Shown in pieces: positions 22,001-26,752 of a DNA stretch of 64,000 nt. Source of the stretch: an uncultured Flavobacterium sp. (GTDB taxonomy: Bacteria > Bacteroidota > Bacteroidia > Flavobacteriales > Flavobacteriaceae); the NCBI RefSeq assembly GCF_946478785.1, contig NZ_CAMLDD010000010.1, forward strand, positions 1 through 64,000, given 5' to 3'. The first letter of the stretch is position 1; every line of letters starts with the position of its first letter. The translations under genes were made by a program, and so were the position numbers. The notes beneath the pieces were generated by a model. The model had not been told where the DNA came from. It saw nothing but the letters and a program-made list of their open reading frames with translations, and did no database searches.

Positions 22001-22128
22001 ATGGTCAAAAATGGGATGGTAAATACAATGGCGAGGAGTTACCGACAGGTGATTACTGGTATGTTCTTAAACTAAATGACAAGAAAGATGATAGAGAGTT
22101 TGTTGGACATTTCACTTTATACAGATAA
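1063..22128 (+). CDS. sprB: SprB-like giant gliding motility adhesin, T9SS substrate
   Basis: This 7021-residue protein should form mobile cell-surface adhesin filaments for gliding. It has a signal peptide (about residues 1-25, ending FVFSQ-like), an N-terminal domain (about 30-370) and a DUF11-like domain (about 370-520). A long array of roughly 80-residue SprB repeats follows, each with a start like CNGG..GS, a middle GG..PY.YS and an end like DANGC. At about residues 1230-1450 the array is broken by a non-repeat, jelly-roll-like insertion. The last 90 residues (CIPNYFTPNGDGLYDDWG to the end) are a type B gliding-motility C-terminal domain, the T9SS export signal. F. johnsoniae SprB is about 6500 residues, so this one is longer by nearly one higher-order repeat unit. 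The ATG at 1063 is followed at once by the signal peptide. sprF starts 43 bp downstream, as in the known operon. Confidence 0.93.
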   Translation: MKNPTTFKFFLVVLLFIQSFIVFSQQNFAPRFDTSLKGDMLLIGNNILNRDNNRNNERRNDPFNSTSQNNNDLNMQYIDIDSDATTFSSSSANLAIPIASRECYKIVYAGLYWAGIYSQGSVNNGTVNRNNLASIKFKLPGQTNYNDITGIRIHDYYPGTSNGDQIPYAYYYDATALVQALANPEGTYTAANIISARGTINGGFSAGWNLFVVYEDPKSSAKYITSFDGFRWIQASSGPVTYPISGFRTIPTGSVKAKLAFAALEGDVNLTGDRYSINNVDISTNERPVNNFFNSTINDINGPYTNRTPASGNTLGFEAGILNVANPATPGNPGGSVIRNGDTSAVLKLSTDGDGYGLFFNAFNVEIIEPKIVLTKIVKNSAGVDIGGQDVTLGQQLNYEIGFRNTGNDNATSLTIRDQLPINIIFNYPGDIVSLPAGVTIQSYDAATRNIVFAINNNVVKVGDPEKIISFKVQVVPDCHMLSEACSNSIDNSAYATYRGTQNTTFTISDDPSVNTNTGCILVPKATNFLVGVDGCQFVENVTLCGESIDLVAANGYTNYTWYSDEARTNQIGTGQTFNVRNPGTYYVYNLAAAPCRSIYQSFVVTRFGTTILNPVFPFADQIVECPNDGKKLPNIFLCGANARRQITTNISDASSLIWEKFDGSKTGCTEVTNQNCANETAADACWIQVGSGQNYTANLAGQYRLTINYANTCYQRFYFNVYTNSLNPTETHEDIICGTNGKITISGVPSGYEYALSTDPNGTAGPYQTSNTFTITNPNSYTVHIRQIGVTTNPCNFTVPNILIRRRNLQISTSVTQPSCFGEKGAIKVGAMNIDPQYYYYIYNGSTLVNSVGPINESDYTFDNLTPGISYRVRVTNGPVSGTPAPTCDVSEYIYIQQPASAVSAVAALVEPLTACSNGKIVITPSGGSWTGYTYFINGSTTFQTSNEIIVTTPGVYSIRVVDSNNCETTVSVTVPNNTKPTYNVTNTNSNCYNDNAEIRIANVVANGYSMSYSINNGGSFQTNPVFSNLQPGTYNVVVRYGISYIPQWQTQPQIMYCTDPAEQVIIAGPTSAVTASGGVAELAGCTLSQQGGKLRINNAQGGTAPYQYSFDNGATWQSSNEKDVLPGQYILKIRDAVGCEFTIPYDIILDQKPAEPTIIVEDPVFNCNGTATSTVTVTNGTSSNYTYEYYLDNVANTPITNNVFTNVPSGPHTVSVKYNVTTVSTYSNLLQEDFGRGGYTTTPGISPVYCFEDETTPHPASWPSDLCGDINDYQINDGKYAVASSIQTNFGGTWIVAKDHTTPVDPLGRFLCVNIGKSAGVGGIIYSKPIKDVIVNQPVIISLWAENLMRSSNTSHADPELTIQLINNLNNVGGPETIVATTDTSNPWRVPKSEKWEYRELSLNPGTYNNLSFVIRSYNIIFSGNDLLVDDIWVRQIPKSCIAQKDFPIIIDSNRAFTASITGFKDILCNGGNDGEVTISAQNFNLPYGFDYSLDDGATWRNSKVSPVTATGLVSGNYNIRVRFDASASSCVFPLTHEVKAPTALTVAAQVTTQPTCTTGASITATASGGTPNYQYELRGSNGTTVVVAFQSSNIFTNVPTGSYTVVARDANSCGSPASVRVDINVPTPPTASLSASSDLCYDTTNQSTLVVTATGTGALTYSLDGQPAQTSNTFTNVGAGTHNIIVTDSNNCTAAINNIVIAPQLGGLATISKTLDCASASPDATITVNVTGGTSAFSYRVRIGTGAYGPNTPITGTSFVYSASTADLYTFEITDATGCITTVNATVNPVVNPTVTATKVDATCNGALTGSVQLLGAGGSGGYTYLFYNNTVTPTPTTYTTQSNYTGLAAGTYSYSVRDSKGCLSALGSVTINQPTTLTATATATTFTCNTSNVKQAATVTIAVPTTGTSPYQYSFDGGTTFTGTRTLSVTDNGTNQTISYAVRDAQGCTTPVQNITIDRLNPPTDLSFSSNAVTCTATTTTVTATAINGVGTLTYSITSPAASASTNTTGIFSGLAPGTYNFRVTDANGCYYTEAYTINAVTPITVVGNKTSDALCQGEATGSGTFTVSGNATIGAYTYTLTAGTLGSGTLTKSGDVITLSNVAAGTYTVQVRDNATGCTNTADIIISQPANALTFTAFGSNVNCNNDNSQIAVTAAGGTPNYTYAAVISGATAPTVFDASNVINVDTNSAANLVWDVYVKDANGCITTNSVTILRDNLPTVTATNGNQCTGSGNLFTITATGTGLAPLTYSIDGTSFQASNTFSVPAGTYTITVKDINGCTATTATALTIYPQLTTVGVVTKELDCTASPNASIAITIGGGRSQFTYTVQKGSDTPSVASAPISGPTFTYSVTPLNADTYTFVITDANGCESTAVVRVDPITNPTVSAVETNASCNGISDGSVTLTGSGGSGGFTYSDSATTGFTASPTFTGLAAGSYTFYVRDSKGCQGSVPVTITQPSTLAATITAVPFSCNATNGKVAGTVTINVTAGTGTAPYEYSFNGSGYSTNNVLTLNDNGADQPFTYAVRDANGCPVTGSGTLLRLNPPTDLTFAAAAVTCTATTTTVTLTATNGVGALQYETIAPSPVIIAKQTSNTFANLAPGTYNFRVTDANGCYYTEAYTINAVTPITVVGNKTSDALCQGEATGSGTFTVSGNATIGAYTYTLTAGTLGSGTLTKSGDVITLSNVAAGTYTVQVRDNATGCTNTADIIISQPANALTFTAFGSNVNCNNDNSQIAVTAAGGTPNYTYAAVISGATAPTVFDASNVINVDTNSAANLVWDVYVKDANGCITTNSVTILRDNLPTVTATNGNQCTGSGNLFTITATGTGLAPLTYSIDGTSFQASNTFSVPAGTYTITVKDINGCTATTATALTIYPQLTTVGVVTKELDCTASPNASIAITIGGGRSQFTYTVQKGSDTPSVASAPISGPTFTYSVTPLNADTYTFVITDANGCESTAVVRVDPITNPTVSAVETNASCNGISDGSVTLTGSGGSGGFTYSDSATTGFTASPTFTGLAAGSYTFYVRDSKGCQGSVPVTITQPSTLAATITAVPFSCNATNGKVAGTVTINVTAGTGTAPYEYSFNGSGYSTNNVLTLNDNGADQPFTYAVRDANGCPVTGSGTLLRLNPPTDLTFAAAAVTCTATTTTVTLTATNGVGALQYETIAPSPVIIAKQTSNAFANLAPGTYMFRVTDANGCYYTEAHTVSPVTPITLTANKLSDVLCNGGNTGSIRLNVAGFGSTYSYTVNGGTAVTGVNTATVTLSNLTANTYAIVVTDDATGCTAPASITISEPAAPLSATYAAVNANCFIGTSEVTVTTTGGMPVYRYSFVQDGAAVGTYSNNNKANLDPVVSLDWDVYIIDANNCTFKLDVTIARDAVPTVTASATGQCFGVGSYTITATPGAGLVAPITYSIDNGASFQAGNTFVITTPGNYTVRIKDGNGCTANSGVVVVDNILTLSALLNKDITCSAPTAAQVTLTAAGGNGTYTYTSSPNTGTFTGDVFTTNTAGTYTFTVTDSRNCTATSSAVIITPTVTPEITGVTQTQTINCSGDDTAAIDVTYDATKGLAPFVINVLNTTTGTNYGTQTSGLAAGTYTITITDARGCFDTETINIIEPLPIIVAHHAVPITCNTTTGISKGSVIVDSVSGGVGPYNYFVTGVNGYNNSELNNLGTTSVSFNVVDFGLYQINVVDTNGCSVLIQNVLVASPPEDLDITVTPPAANCSGLGSAVVAIGAASTNITGNGPFHFAVYTGSGMTYTAPTTLPWYDEDVIGVPAGVNPGSKKATIPNLIPGVQYTFVVHDALTGCYYFETATMPIPTNSTLTTSALTSNNITCRGNADGNVSFTVNSTYSSATPISYEIYNSQSMASTGVIGTGNVPANGSLTVSNLGPLPFGNYLVVIRETAGATNAGCSVATTSFNITESAIDLSVTASVSKNANCNANSGIITAIAKDGTAPYTYLLLPSTDPVPTASTTGWASANTFNRNAGDYVAYVKDDYGCIKPFPITLDRDADPTITAPAEICYTGNPFTITIAGIVDPNIVGAATYSVNGSAFQTSPDFTFNASGIYTLAIKDGNGCTATTTYEVKPQLQLSVELTKELDCTGTPDAEITLTATGGYNTNYTYEYSTNGGGSYITMPSNVLTTSVLGNYIFRVGDAKLPAACQATATFTLDPLPNTMFTTAQTDVSCNLGTDGTITVNVSSGVGPYEYQLDGGTFQTSNVFTGLSAGNSYIITVRDAKSCVFPSTAITIGQPAALSASSTITTALVCNTGNVPSKAVVTVTGIDGTSPYLYSFDNGTTYTSSNTFETYVGTTFNVLVKDAKECIYTFVNGVDVPVLDPPTITTITGTPVYCAPAANTTSIVTITATSGVGTLTYAILSPASATSNVSGAATGIFTSLSPATYLFEVTDSNGCKDQKSYTVDPVTNITIAGQLVSNVVCNGQANGAVKFTVANYGTSYTASLTAGTGTLVQTGNTVDVTGLVPGTYTVTVVDNTTGCTGFDSVTVTQPTALVLNPVTNINANCNFGAKVSVAAAGGTPVYKYQFVQDGVTPNPLDYGTAANAVLDPTVNTHWDAYVVDANGCETKLDITIDTDPLPTINSSAGLYCYMGGPVAITITGTYVGTPTYSIGNGYQSSPNFVLNAPGNYTFSIKDGNGCVVSSPYTLNQELLLQASLTQDLTCAGSATITLLATQGTLFYAGFEVDYNGGGYFPATSPYTATADGTYTFKVTDSQGCEAVSIPVVVTPTTTPTATFSQTNVSCIGGSNGSIIVTAADGILPYEYSINGGAYQSSNIFTGLAAGTYDIEIRDAKQCTSVIVTATITQPTALEAEAVLTQSLTCGTGNATQPAIVTVNVTAGTGTAPYQYSFNGGTNYSTTNTFTTYNAGTVTAYVKDANNCIIAVPVDVNIPALNPPTDMNIAGTPVYCSPAARTTSTVTINSVTNGIGTLQYEILSPIAVAKQISNVFADLAPNTYLFQVTDANGCTYQESYTVDPVTNITIAGQLVSNVVCNGQANGAVKFTVANYGTSYTASLTAGTGTLVQTGNTVDVTGLVPGTYTVTVVDNTTGCTGFDSVTVTQPTALVLNPVTNINANCNFGAKVSVAAAGGTPVYKYQFVQDGVTPNPLDYGTAANAVLDPTVNTHWDAYVVDANGCETKLDITIDTDPLPTINSSAGLYCYMGGPVAITITGTYVGTPTYSIGNGYQSSPNFVLNAPGNYTFSIKDGNGCVVSSPYTLNQELLLQASLTQDLTCAGSATITLLATQGTLFYAGFEVDYNGGGYFPATSPYTATADGTYTFKVTDSQGCEAVSIPVVVTPTTTPTATFSQTNVSCIGGSNGSIIVTAADGILPYEYSINGGAYQSSNIFTGLAAGTYDIEIRDAKQCTSVIVTATITQPTALEAEAVLTQSLTCGTGNATQPAIVTVNVTAGTGTAPYQYSFNGGTNYSTTNTFTTYNAGTVTAYVKDANNCIIAVPVDVNIPALNPPTISTINGTDIYCAPTANTTSTVTVNVTNGVGPLHFEILSPASATTNTSGATSGVFTLLDAGTYLFQVTDANGCKDEEYYTVKSLVNITIAGQLVNDVSCNGGANGSVKFDVDNFDGTYTAALIGGPTTGTLTQLGKVVTLTNLQIGNYTIEVTDQTTNCRASTSVAVGQPSVLTLTETTNVPANCNSLAQVSVIAGGGTPNYRYAFIAGTGTPLDTDYSNSNNAILDPAVNTTWRAYVIDSNNCETFIPVTIAMDPLPSAITANVVSQCPTATGEYTFTVNVGSGVAPYEYSIGNGFQTSPTFTVDSSGTYSITVRDANACTTTANAVVTIFPALQLDATITALPGCVVTNNGIITATATGGSGNVNYRYTLDGGVIVSTTPAIFNNVTPGTHTIVVSDVVTNCSFPVTVVVDPATDITGLSLAPVHVTCRGGNNGSITASLTPSSSGVNDNPIYVYRLTGTNALGTAINRPNQDSPVFENVEAGDYTVTVTSGRGCEDSEDVRINQFDLITVGAPVLVQYNCATGTNTSRYATVTVGTVNGGSGTYTNYEFFRDGVSVQSGSQTVYTETDYLGGNYSVVVRDDAGCLGTSVGTATVNPFISLDVVNIAVTANITCISNEDISVSVTTTGGTPALLNYTVAGMNGNTYSQTNTNGNFTGLTIGNYLITVLNPATGCTIQQIHYINDPNTFEIKVTPTVKEVCFGDSTGEVLLTFVDNLVPTDDAGIFDYTISGVTSAGPVTITGRSTGVTQTVSNLIAGEYTVIAKLVGSPECTTAAVVFNIAQPSVQLAVTTTQSEITCNPGNNDGEISASASGGWDNNYEYDLVLNGAVIANSTDGLFNGLSAGVYTINVRDGKGCQATTTATLVVPAPITMTPSADVLLTCFGAKDGTINVSNVAGGQGSNYLYTLNYVSENPVIVSGPQPSPVFTGLGKGTYSITVIDGFNCTATSANITITEPTEVIPSLVLATSQTCDTQATLTLSAVGGSAPYTYSTDADFATIGGIFNAAVTFAVPVGTYQYYVRDAIGCVSFISNEVNIDPLLPLEMKVDIDNAVVKCTGEATGVIFAEATGGLGNYIYTLRNASGIVQGPQAEGRFENLLAGTYQVVVTSQDCETLPKTVVINEPTEALNPQFFPTNVSCFGEKNGRIEIITTGGTGIIKYAISPDLNQFDVKNVFEKLEPGDYTVIVQDENGCYVKEDFTIEQPPLLFAILTPDSIIPEECKDDNNGSFVIDIHGGVAPYTTAIDNINGTYVPVTGNQHTFDNLSGGRHVVYIKDAASCTYELEVIMPDAVVLDPQYEINYDCVNNTQANFVKVDPGYEDETQLDYSLDGGTIQPDNIFVNVSAGDHTITVRHTNGCSADVTFNIKPYVALNAIKATGQQEMNIISVTATGGAPAYEYSFNGEPFTSSNKYTIYKSGDYPVIVRDQNGCTFELIVPGIYVDVCIPNYFTPNGDGLYDDWGPGCTNIYNNLEFSIFDRYGRMIAKYHYGQKWDGKYNGEELPTGDYWYVLKLNDKKDDREFVGHFTLYR
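7120..10586 (+). repeat. Tandem 1758-bp duplication in sprB, 1709 bp apparently identical
   Basis: Copy 1 begins at 7120 and copy 2 at 8878, both at GCTCCTGGAAC. I found no difference from 7120 to 8828 against 8878 to 10586; the translated copies are identical and the DNA agreed where compared. The first mismatch is G8829 against T10587, after which the copies diverge. The unit is 586 codons, so the frame is kept. This indicates a recent duplication or gene conversion, or an assembly repeat. Confidence 0.92.
14339..17541 (+). repeat. Second duplication in sprB, 1710-bp period, 1493 bp apparently identical
   Basis: Copy 1 spans 14339-15831 and copy 2 spans 16049-17541. No difference was seen and the translations are identical. 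The 217 bp between the copies is a related but diverged G-type module. The offset is 570 codons, so the frame is kept. It is independent of the 7120/8878 duplication. Confidence 0.92.
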
Positions 22129-22171
22129 CAAAATAATAGCCCCTATCATGTTATCTAAAAAAATTATTACA

Positions 22172-23146
22172 ATGAAAAAATTAATAGTATCCTTAGTGCT
22201 CATGGCTGTAACATCAGGTTACAGCCAAGAGTTAAACCTACCAGTGTTTACGCAATATTTAGCAGACAACCCTTTTGTACTTTCACCGGCCTATGCTGGT
22301 ATTGGGGATAATGTCAGAATCAGGGTTAACGGATTGACACAATGGGTCGGAATCAAAGACGCCCCTGAAAACCAGTCAGCCTATCTTGATTTTAGGCTTT
22401 TGGATCGTTCAGGAGTTGGTATTACTGTTTATAATGATAAAAATGGATATACCAGACAAACAGGTGCCAAGGTTTCTTTTGCACATCATATTATTTTAGA
22501 TTACTATTCTAAACAGTATTTGTCTTTTGGTATTTCATATAACTATAATAATTTTAGAATTGATACAGATGAATTCGCTACTGATATCGAACATCCTGTG
22601 TTAGATCCTTCTATTACTAATAATCGTTATACGGCTAACAATAACTTTGATATTAGTGCTTTGTACCGTAATAAAAACTTCTTTTTAAGTTTTAATGCGA
22701 ATAATGTTTTAAAGAAAAATACAGATAAGTTTAGAGGTGTTGAACCGGATTTGCTTTCTAATTATCAGGTGTATACAGGCTTTACATTTAGAGATGCCGA
22801 AAACAACCGTATAGAATATGAGCCTTCTGTATTTTATCAGTATTTTGCCAGCGATAAACGTTCAGCTACGGATTTCAATTTTAAATACAGACGTTATAAT
22901 CGTTATGAAGAATATTATTGGATTGGGGTTTCATATCGTATGTTGAATGATCAGTTTGCAAAACCTTTATCTGTTGGTCCTATGGCAGGTTTCATGAAAT
23001 CTAAATTCTATTTTGGATATTCTTATCAGGTTATGTTTAACGATTTAGGATATTACAATTCAGGAACACACGTTGTAACTCTAGGATTCGATTTCCTTCA
23101 GGCATTAAGTAGTTGTCCTTGTACGGATAGTCCTGTTCATGATTAA
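22172..23146 (+). CDS. sprF: SprF, PorP/SprF family T9SS outer-membrane protein
   Basis: This 324-residue outer-membrane barrel protein belongs to the PorP/SprF family, which assists secretion or surface anchoring of its cognate T9SS adhesin (SprF is needed for SprB display in F. johnsoniae). An upstream in-frame ATG at 22076 would overlap sprB and gives no signal peptide. The ATG at 22172 is followed by a clear signal peptide (MKKLIVSLVLMAVTSGYSQ), so I chose it. Family features are the N-terminal LPVFTQYLADNPFVLSPAYAG segment, aromatic-rich beta strands, and a C-terminal strand region ending LGFDFLQALSSC. It lies 43 bp after sprB and is followed by a terminator at 23213, so it closes the operon. 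Confidence 0.92.
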   Translation: MKKLIVSLVLMAVTSGYSQELNLPVFTQYLADNPFVLSPAYAGIGDNVRIRVNGLTQWVGIKDAPENQSAYLDFRLLDRSGVGITVYNDKNGYTRQTGAKVSFAHHIILDYYSKQYLSFGISYNYNNFRIDTDEFATDIEHPVLDPSITNNRYTANNNFDISALYRNKNFFLSFNANNVLKKNTDKFRGVEPDLLSNYQVYTGFTFRDAENNRIEYEPSVFYQYFASDKRSATDFNFKYRRYNRYEEYYWIGVSYRMLNDQFAKPLSVGPMAGFMKSKFYFGYSYQVMFNDLGYYNSGTHVVTLGFDFLQALSSCPCTDSPVHD

Positions 23147-23212
23147 TGAATTGTGTAAGATTTAAAGAAATTGTAGTTTCTTTTTTTACAATTGATATAA
23201 AGATTATTAAAG

Positions 23213-23249
23213 AAGCACTGATTTATCTATAATCTGTGCTTCTTTTTTT
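23213..23249 (+). terminator. Intrinsic terminator after sprF
   Basis: AAGCACTGATT (23213-23223) pairs with AATCTGTGCTT (23231-23241) with one mismatch and a 7-nt loop, followed by a T-rich run. It is well placed to end the spr operon. Confidence 0.8.
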
Positions 23250-23569
23250 ATTAGAATTACTTCAAATGGATGCACAAACAATTGAAAGAGAATTTAATAG
23301 AATTGTACAATCCAACGATTCCAATATATAATTATCTCTCGATATTATTTTTCGCTTATTCTGATATTCATTAAAAGATGCTTTTGTGAGAATAACATCA
23401 GTTTTTCATCATGTGAAATTGTGTTTAATATTTAATAATGAAATTTATTTGTGAAATTATAACGATTTCGTTCTTTAAATTATTGATTTTTTGGTTTATC
23501 TGAATTTATAAGAACCCTAAAAGTTCTATATTTGTTTTTCTTTCAAAAAAACCATAAAATAATTATCAA
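23250..23569. other. Intergenic region upstream of pgk, no gene seen
   Basis: This stretch of 320 bp is AT-rich with no convincing gene. A 21-codon ORF at 23267 is too weak to call. The only recognisable element is the pgk promoter box near its end. Confidence 0.6.
23527..23534 (+). promoter_or_regulatory. Promoter -7 box for pgk
   Basis: TATATTTG matches the Bacteroidota -7 consensus TAnnTTTG, 35 bp before the pgk ATG. A -33 TTG at the usual spacing is not obvious. Confidence 0.55.
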
Positions 23570-24757
23570 ATGAAAACTCTTAACGATTTCGATTTTAAAA
23601 ATAAAAAAGCAATTATCCGTGTTGATTTTAATGTGCCTTTGGATGAAAACTTCAATGTAACAGATGCTACACGTATCGAAGCTGCAAAGCCAACTATTGA
23701 TGCAATTTTGGCACAAGGAGGAAGCGTAATTTTAATGTCACACTTAGGAAGACCAAAAGGTGCTGAAGAAAAATATTCTTTGAAACATATTTTAAAAACA
23801 GCTTCTGAAATTTTAGATGTTGAAGTTCAGTTCGCTGAAAATTGTGTAGGTGAACCTGCTAAGACAGCTGCTGAAAACCTTAAAGCAGGAGAGGTTTTAT
23901 TATTAGAAAATTTACGTTTTCATGCTGAAGAAGAAGCTGGAGATGTTGCTTTTGCAAAAGAATTAGCTTCACTTGGTGATATCTACGTAAATGATGCTTT
24001 TGGAACGGCTCATAGAGCTCATGCATCAACCACTATTATTGCGCAATTTTTTCCAACTGAAAAATGTTTCGGAACATTATTGGCAAAAGAAATCGAAAGT
24101 TTAAATAAAGTACTTAAAAATAGCGAAAAACCAGTTGTGGCTATTTTAGGAGGTTCTAAAGTTTCTTCTAAAATCACGGTAATCGAAAATATTCTTGATA
24201 AAGTGGACCACATGATTATTGGTGGTGGAATGACTTTTACTTTCGTGAAAGCACAAGGAGGAAAAATTGGAGAATCTATCTGCGAGGATGACAAGCAGGA
24301 ATTAGCTCTTGAAATTTTAAGACTCGCTAAAGAAAAAGGAGTTCAAATTCACATTCCGGTTGATGTAGTTGCTGCTGATGACTTCTCGAATACGGCAAAT
24401 ACAAAAGTTGTAGATGTAACGGCAATTCCTGATGGATGGCAAGGTCTGGATGCAGGACCTAAATCTTTGGAAAACTTCAAAAAAGTAATTTTAGAATCTA
24501 AAACGATTTTATGGAACGGTCCTTTGGGCGTTTTTGAAATGGAAACCTTCTCTAAAGGAACTATTGCATTAGGCGATTATATTGCTGAAGCTACTGCAAA
24601 TGGTGCATTCTCATTAGTTGGTGGAGGTGATTCTGTAGCCGCTGTAAAACAATTTGGTTTTGAAGATAAAATGAGTTATGTATCTACCGGTGGAGGTGCA
24701 ATGCTTGAGATGTTAGAAGGAAGAGTTTTACCTGGTATTGCTGCTATTTTAGACTAA
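23570..24757 (+). CDS. pgk: Phosphoglycerate kinase
   Basis: This cytoplasmic glycolytic enzyme transfers phosphate between 1,3-bisphosphoglycerate and ADP, giving ATP and 3-phosphoglycerate. At 395 residues it has the normal family length. Recognisable elements are the N-terminal substrate motif [10 protein letters not shown] (about residue 18), [17 protein letters not shown], the hinge-region GGSKVSSKI, and the C-terminal nucleotide-binding [16 protein letters not shown] and [13 protein letters not shown]. The ATG at 23570 follows an A-rich leader and a TAnnTTTG box. It stands alone, between the spr terminator and the next gene with its own promoter. Confidence 0.97.
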   Translation: MKTLNDFDFKNKKAIIRVDFNVPLDENFNVTDATRIEAAKPTIDAILAQGGSVILMSHLGRPKGAEEKYSLKHILKTASEILDVEVQFAENCVGEPAKTAAENLKAGEVLLLENLRFHAEEEAGDVAFAKELASLGDIYVNDAFGTAHRAHASTTIIAQFFPTEKCFGTLLAKEIESLNKVLKNSEKPVVAILGGSKVSSKITVIENILDKVDHMIIGGGMTFTFVKAQGGKIGESICEDDKQELALEILRLAKEKGVQIHIPVDVVAADDFSNTANTKVVDVTAIPDGWQGLDAGPKSLENFKKVILESKTILWNGPLGVFEMETFSKGTIALGDYIAEATANGAFSLVGGGDSVAAVKQFGFEDKMSYVSTGGGAMLEMLEGRVLPGIAAILD

Positions 24758-24805
24758 AATATAACAATTAACATTTTTTTTTACACTTTTTACGCTTATT
24801 CTGCT

Positions 24806-24813
24806 TAAATTTG
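24806..24813 (+). promoter_or_regulatory. Promoter -7 box for the lytic transglycosylase gene
   Basis: TAAATTTG matches TAnnTTTG exactly, 53 bp before the chosen ATG at 24867. Confidence 0.55.
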
Positions 24814-24866
24814 TAAAATACCACTTCTGTAATTATTTGGATTATAGAATTTTAAAAAAATGTTAT

Positions 24867-26690
24867 ATGATTATAAGAAAAATTTCCTTAGTCGTCTCAG
24901 TCTTCTTTTCAATAACTGTTTTTGCTCAAGATAGAGCCAAAGCAGATATCGAAATTAAACCAGAAGTAAAGGTTTCGTACTTAGATTCAATAAAAAAAAC
25001 GTTTGTAAAAAATGATTTAGCCATTCGTGTCGATAGCCTTTGGCTGAGTGAGTTAACAAGTTTGGATATATATGATGATTTAACAAAAGATATTCAAACC
25101 ATTAATAAAGACGTTACAGTAGATCAGGAACTGCCAACAGAGTTGCTAAAGCAGCGTCTTCAGGTAATGAATGAGAAATCGCCTTTTGAAATAGAATACA
25201 ATCAGGGATTAGAAAATATAATAAAGTCATTTCTTAAGAATCGTAGAAAATCGTTCTCTCGATTAATGGCTTTGTCAGAATATTATTTCCCGATTTTTGA
25301 GGATGCTTTTGCCAAACAAAATGTTCCTTTAGAAATTAAATATTTAGCCGTTGTAGAATCTGCTTTAAATCCTAAAGCAGTTTCTAAAATGGGCGCTACA
25401 GGACTTTGGCAGTTCATGTATGGTACAGGAAAACAATATGATCTTAAAATTGATTCCTATATTGATGAGCGTAGTGATCCGCTTAAGGCAACTGCAGCAG
25501 CATCAGAATACATGACTAAAATGTATAATGTTTTTGGCGATTGGGAACTGGTATTGGCTTCATATAATTCAGGTCCCGGAAATGTTACCAAAGCAATTCG
25601 TCGCTCTGGCGGGAAAACCAAATACTGGGACATTAGAAACTATCTTCCTAAAGAAACACAAGGCTATGTTCCTGCTTTTTTAGCAACAATGTATCTTTTC
25701 GAATTCCATAAAGAACATGGAATCAATCCCGAAAGAGCTGTTTTGAAAAACTTTGAAACAGATACCATCAGGATTAAAAATCACATGTCATTTAAACAAA
25801 TTGCCGATTTGTTAGACATGCCCCAATCACAATTAGAACTTTTAAACCCTTCTTATAAACTAAAAGTTGTTCCCTACTATCAGAATGAACAACATTTTTT
25901 GCGATTGCCAAAAGATAAAATTGCAACTTTCACTTCAAATGAAGATAAAATTTATGCCTATCTGAGACATGAAAAAGGTATTGAAAAATTCCCCACACAA
26001 TTAGCTTCCAGATTAGCTCCAAAGACTAAATTGTATAAACCAAAAGTTGATCTTGCCAAAGACTCAGAGTTATACAAAATACAAAAAGGAGATAACTTAT
26101 CAATCATTGCAGAAAAATACAATGTTTCTGTTTTAGATCTGAAAAAATGGAATAATCTTAAAAGCAATTCTTTAGTTTCAGGAAGAATTTTAAAGATCAA
26201 CTCAAATGAGATTGTGAAAAATCCTAAAGAACAAAAAATCACTCCTGAACTTCATAAAAAAGCGACAGAAACTGAAATAGCTTCTGCGGAAATAGAAGAT
26301 AAAAATGAAATTGAAGTAGAATACATAGTAAAAAGCGGAGATAATCTGGGAAGTATTGCTAAAAAATTCGGTATAACATTAGAAGATCTAAAAGAATGGA
26401 ATAGCATAACTTCAAATAATCTCGCATTAGGCAAGACCTTAATTGTTTCTAAGAAAGAGAATATTACTATTGTTGAAAAAACAGCTGTTGCAGCTAATTC
26501 AATTGATGCATTTAAGAAAAAAGCAACTTCTGCAAAAACTATTGGAGAAGACTATTATGTTAAAAAAGGAGATTCATTATATAGTATTTCAAAAAAATAT
26601 CCTGGCGTGACCATTTCAGATATTAAGAAATGGAACGGAATTAAAGACGAGGATATAAAACCAGGAATGAAGCTTAAAATAAACGGATAA
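24867..26690 (+). CDS. MltD-type membrane-bound lytic murein transglycosylase with three LysM domains
   Basis: This periplasmic enzyme should cleave the glycan strands of peptidoglycan. The ATG at 24867 gives a signal peptide (MIIRKISLVVSVFFSITVFAQ); an upstream ATG at 24837 adds ten residues before it and looks less likely. After a linker comes a goose-type SLT domain (about residues 150-310) with the catalytic Glu in VVESALNPKA, then MGATGLWQFM and the typical ASYNSGPGNV motif. Three LysM peptidoglycan-binding domains follow, starting at YKIQKGDNLS, YIVKSGDNLG and YYVKKGDSLY; the last ends two residues before the stop. The length of 607 residues fits MltD-like proteins of Flavobacteriia. 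The DUF4837 lipoprotein gene lies 48 bp downstream and may be co-transcribed. Confidence 0.92.
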   Translation: MIIRKISLVVSVFFSITVFAQDRAKADIEIKPEVKVSYLDSIKKTFVKNDLAIRVDSLWLSELTSLDIYDDLTKDIQTINKDVTVDQELPTELLKQRLQVMNEKSPFEIEYNQGLENIIKSFLKNRRKSFSRLMALSEYYFPIFEDAFAKQNVPLEIKYLAVVESALNPKAVSKMGATGLWQFMYGTGKQYDLKIDSYIDERSDPLKATAAASEYMTKMYNVFGDWELVLASYNSGPGNVTKAIRRSGGKTKYWDIRNYLPKETQGYVPAFLATMYLFEFHKEHGINPERAVLKNFETDTIRIKNHMSFKQIADLLDMPQSQLELLNPSYKLKVVPYYQNEQHFLRLPKDKIATFTSNEDKIYAYLRHEKGIEKFPTQLASRLAPKTKLYKPKVDLAKDSELYKIQKGDNLSIIAEKYNVSVLDLKKWNNLKSNSLVSGRILKINSNEIVKNPKEQKITPELHKKATETEIASAEIEDKNEIEVEYIVKSGDNLGSIAKKFGITLEDLKEWNSITSNNLALGKTLIVSKKENITIVEKTAVAANSIDAFKKKATSAKTIGEDYYVKKGDSLYSISKKYPGVTISDIKKWNGIKDEDIKPGMKLKING

Positions 26691-26704
26691 TAAAATATCT
26701 TACC

Positions 26705-26752
26705 TAAATTTGGGTTTTATTTCATATAAATTATAAAAATGAATAAAACCCA
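26705..26752 (+). promoter_or_regulatory. Promoter box and inverted repeat around the DUF4837 start codon
   Basis: TAAATTTG (26705-26712) matches TAnnTTTG. TGGGTTTTATT (26711-26721) and AATAAAACCCA (26742-26752) form a perfect 11-bp inverted repeat with the ATG (26739) in the loop. In readthrough RNA from the upstream gene this could hide the translation start. A transcript from the local promoter would start inside the first arm and would not fold this way. Confidence 0.45.

Noticed and set aside
23267..23332. 21-codon ORF upstream of pgk (MDAQTIEREF...)
   Set aside because: Too short, no promoter or neighbour logic, and no pattern of a known small protein.
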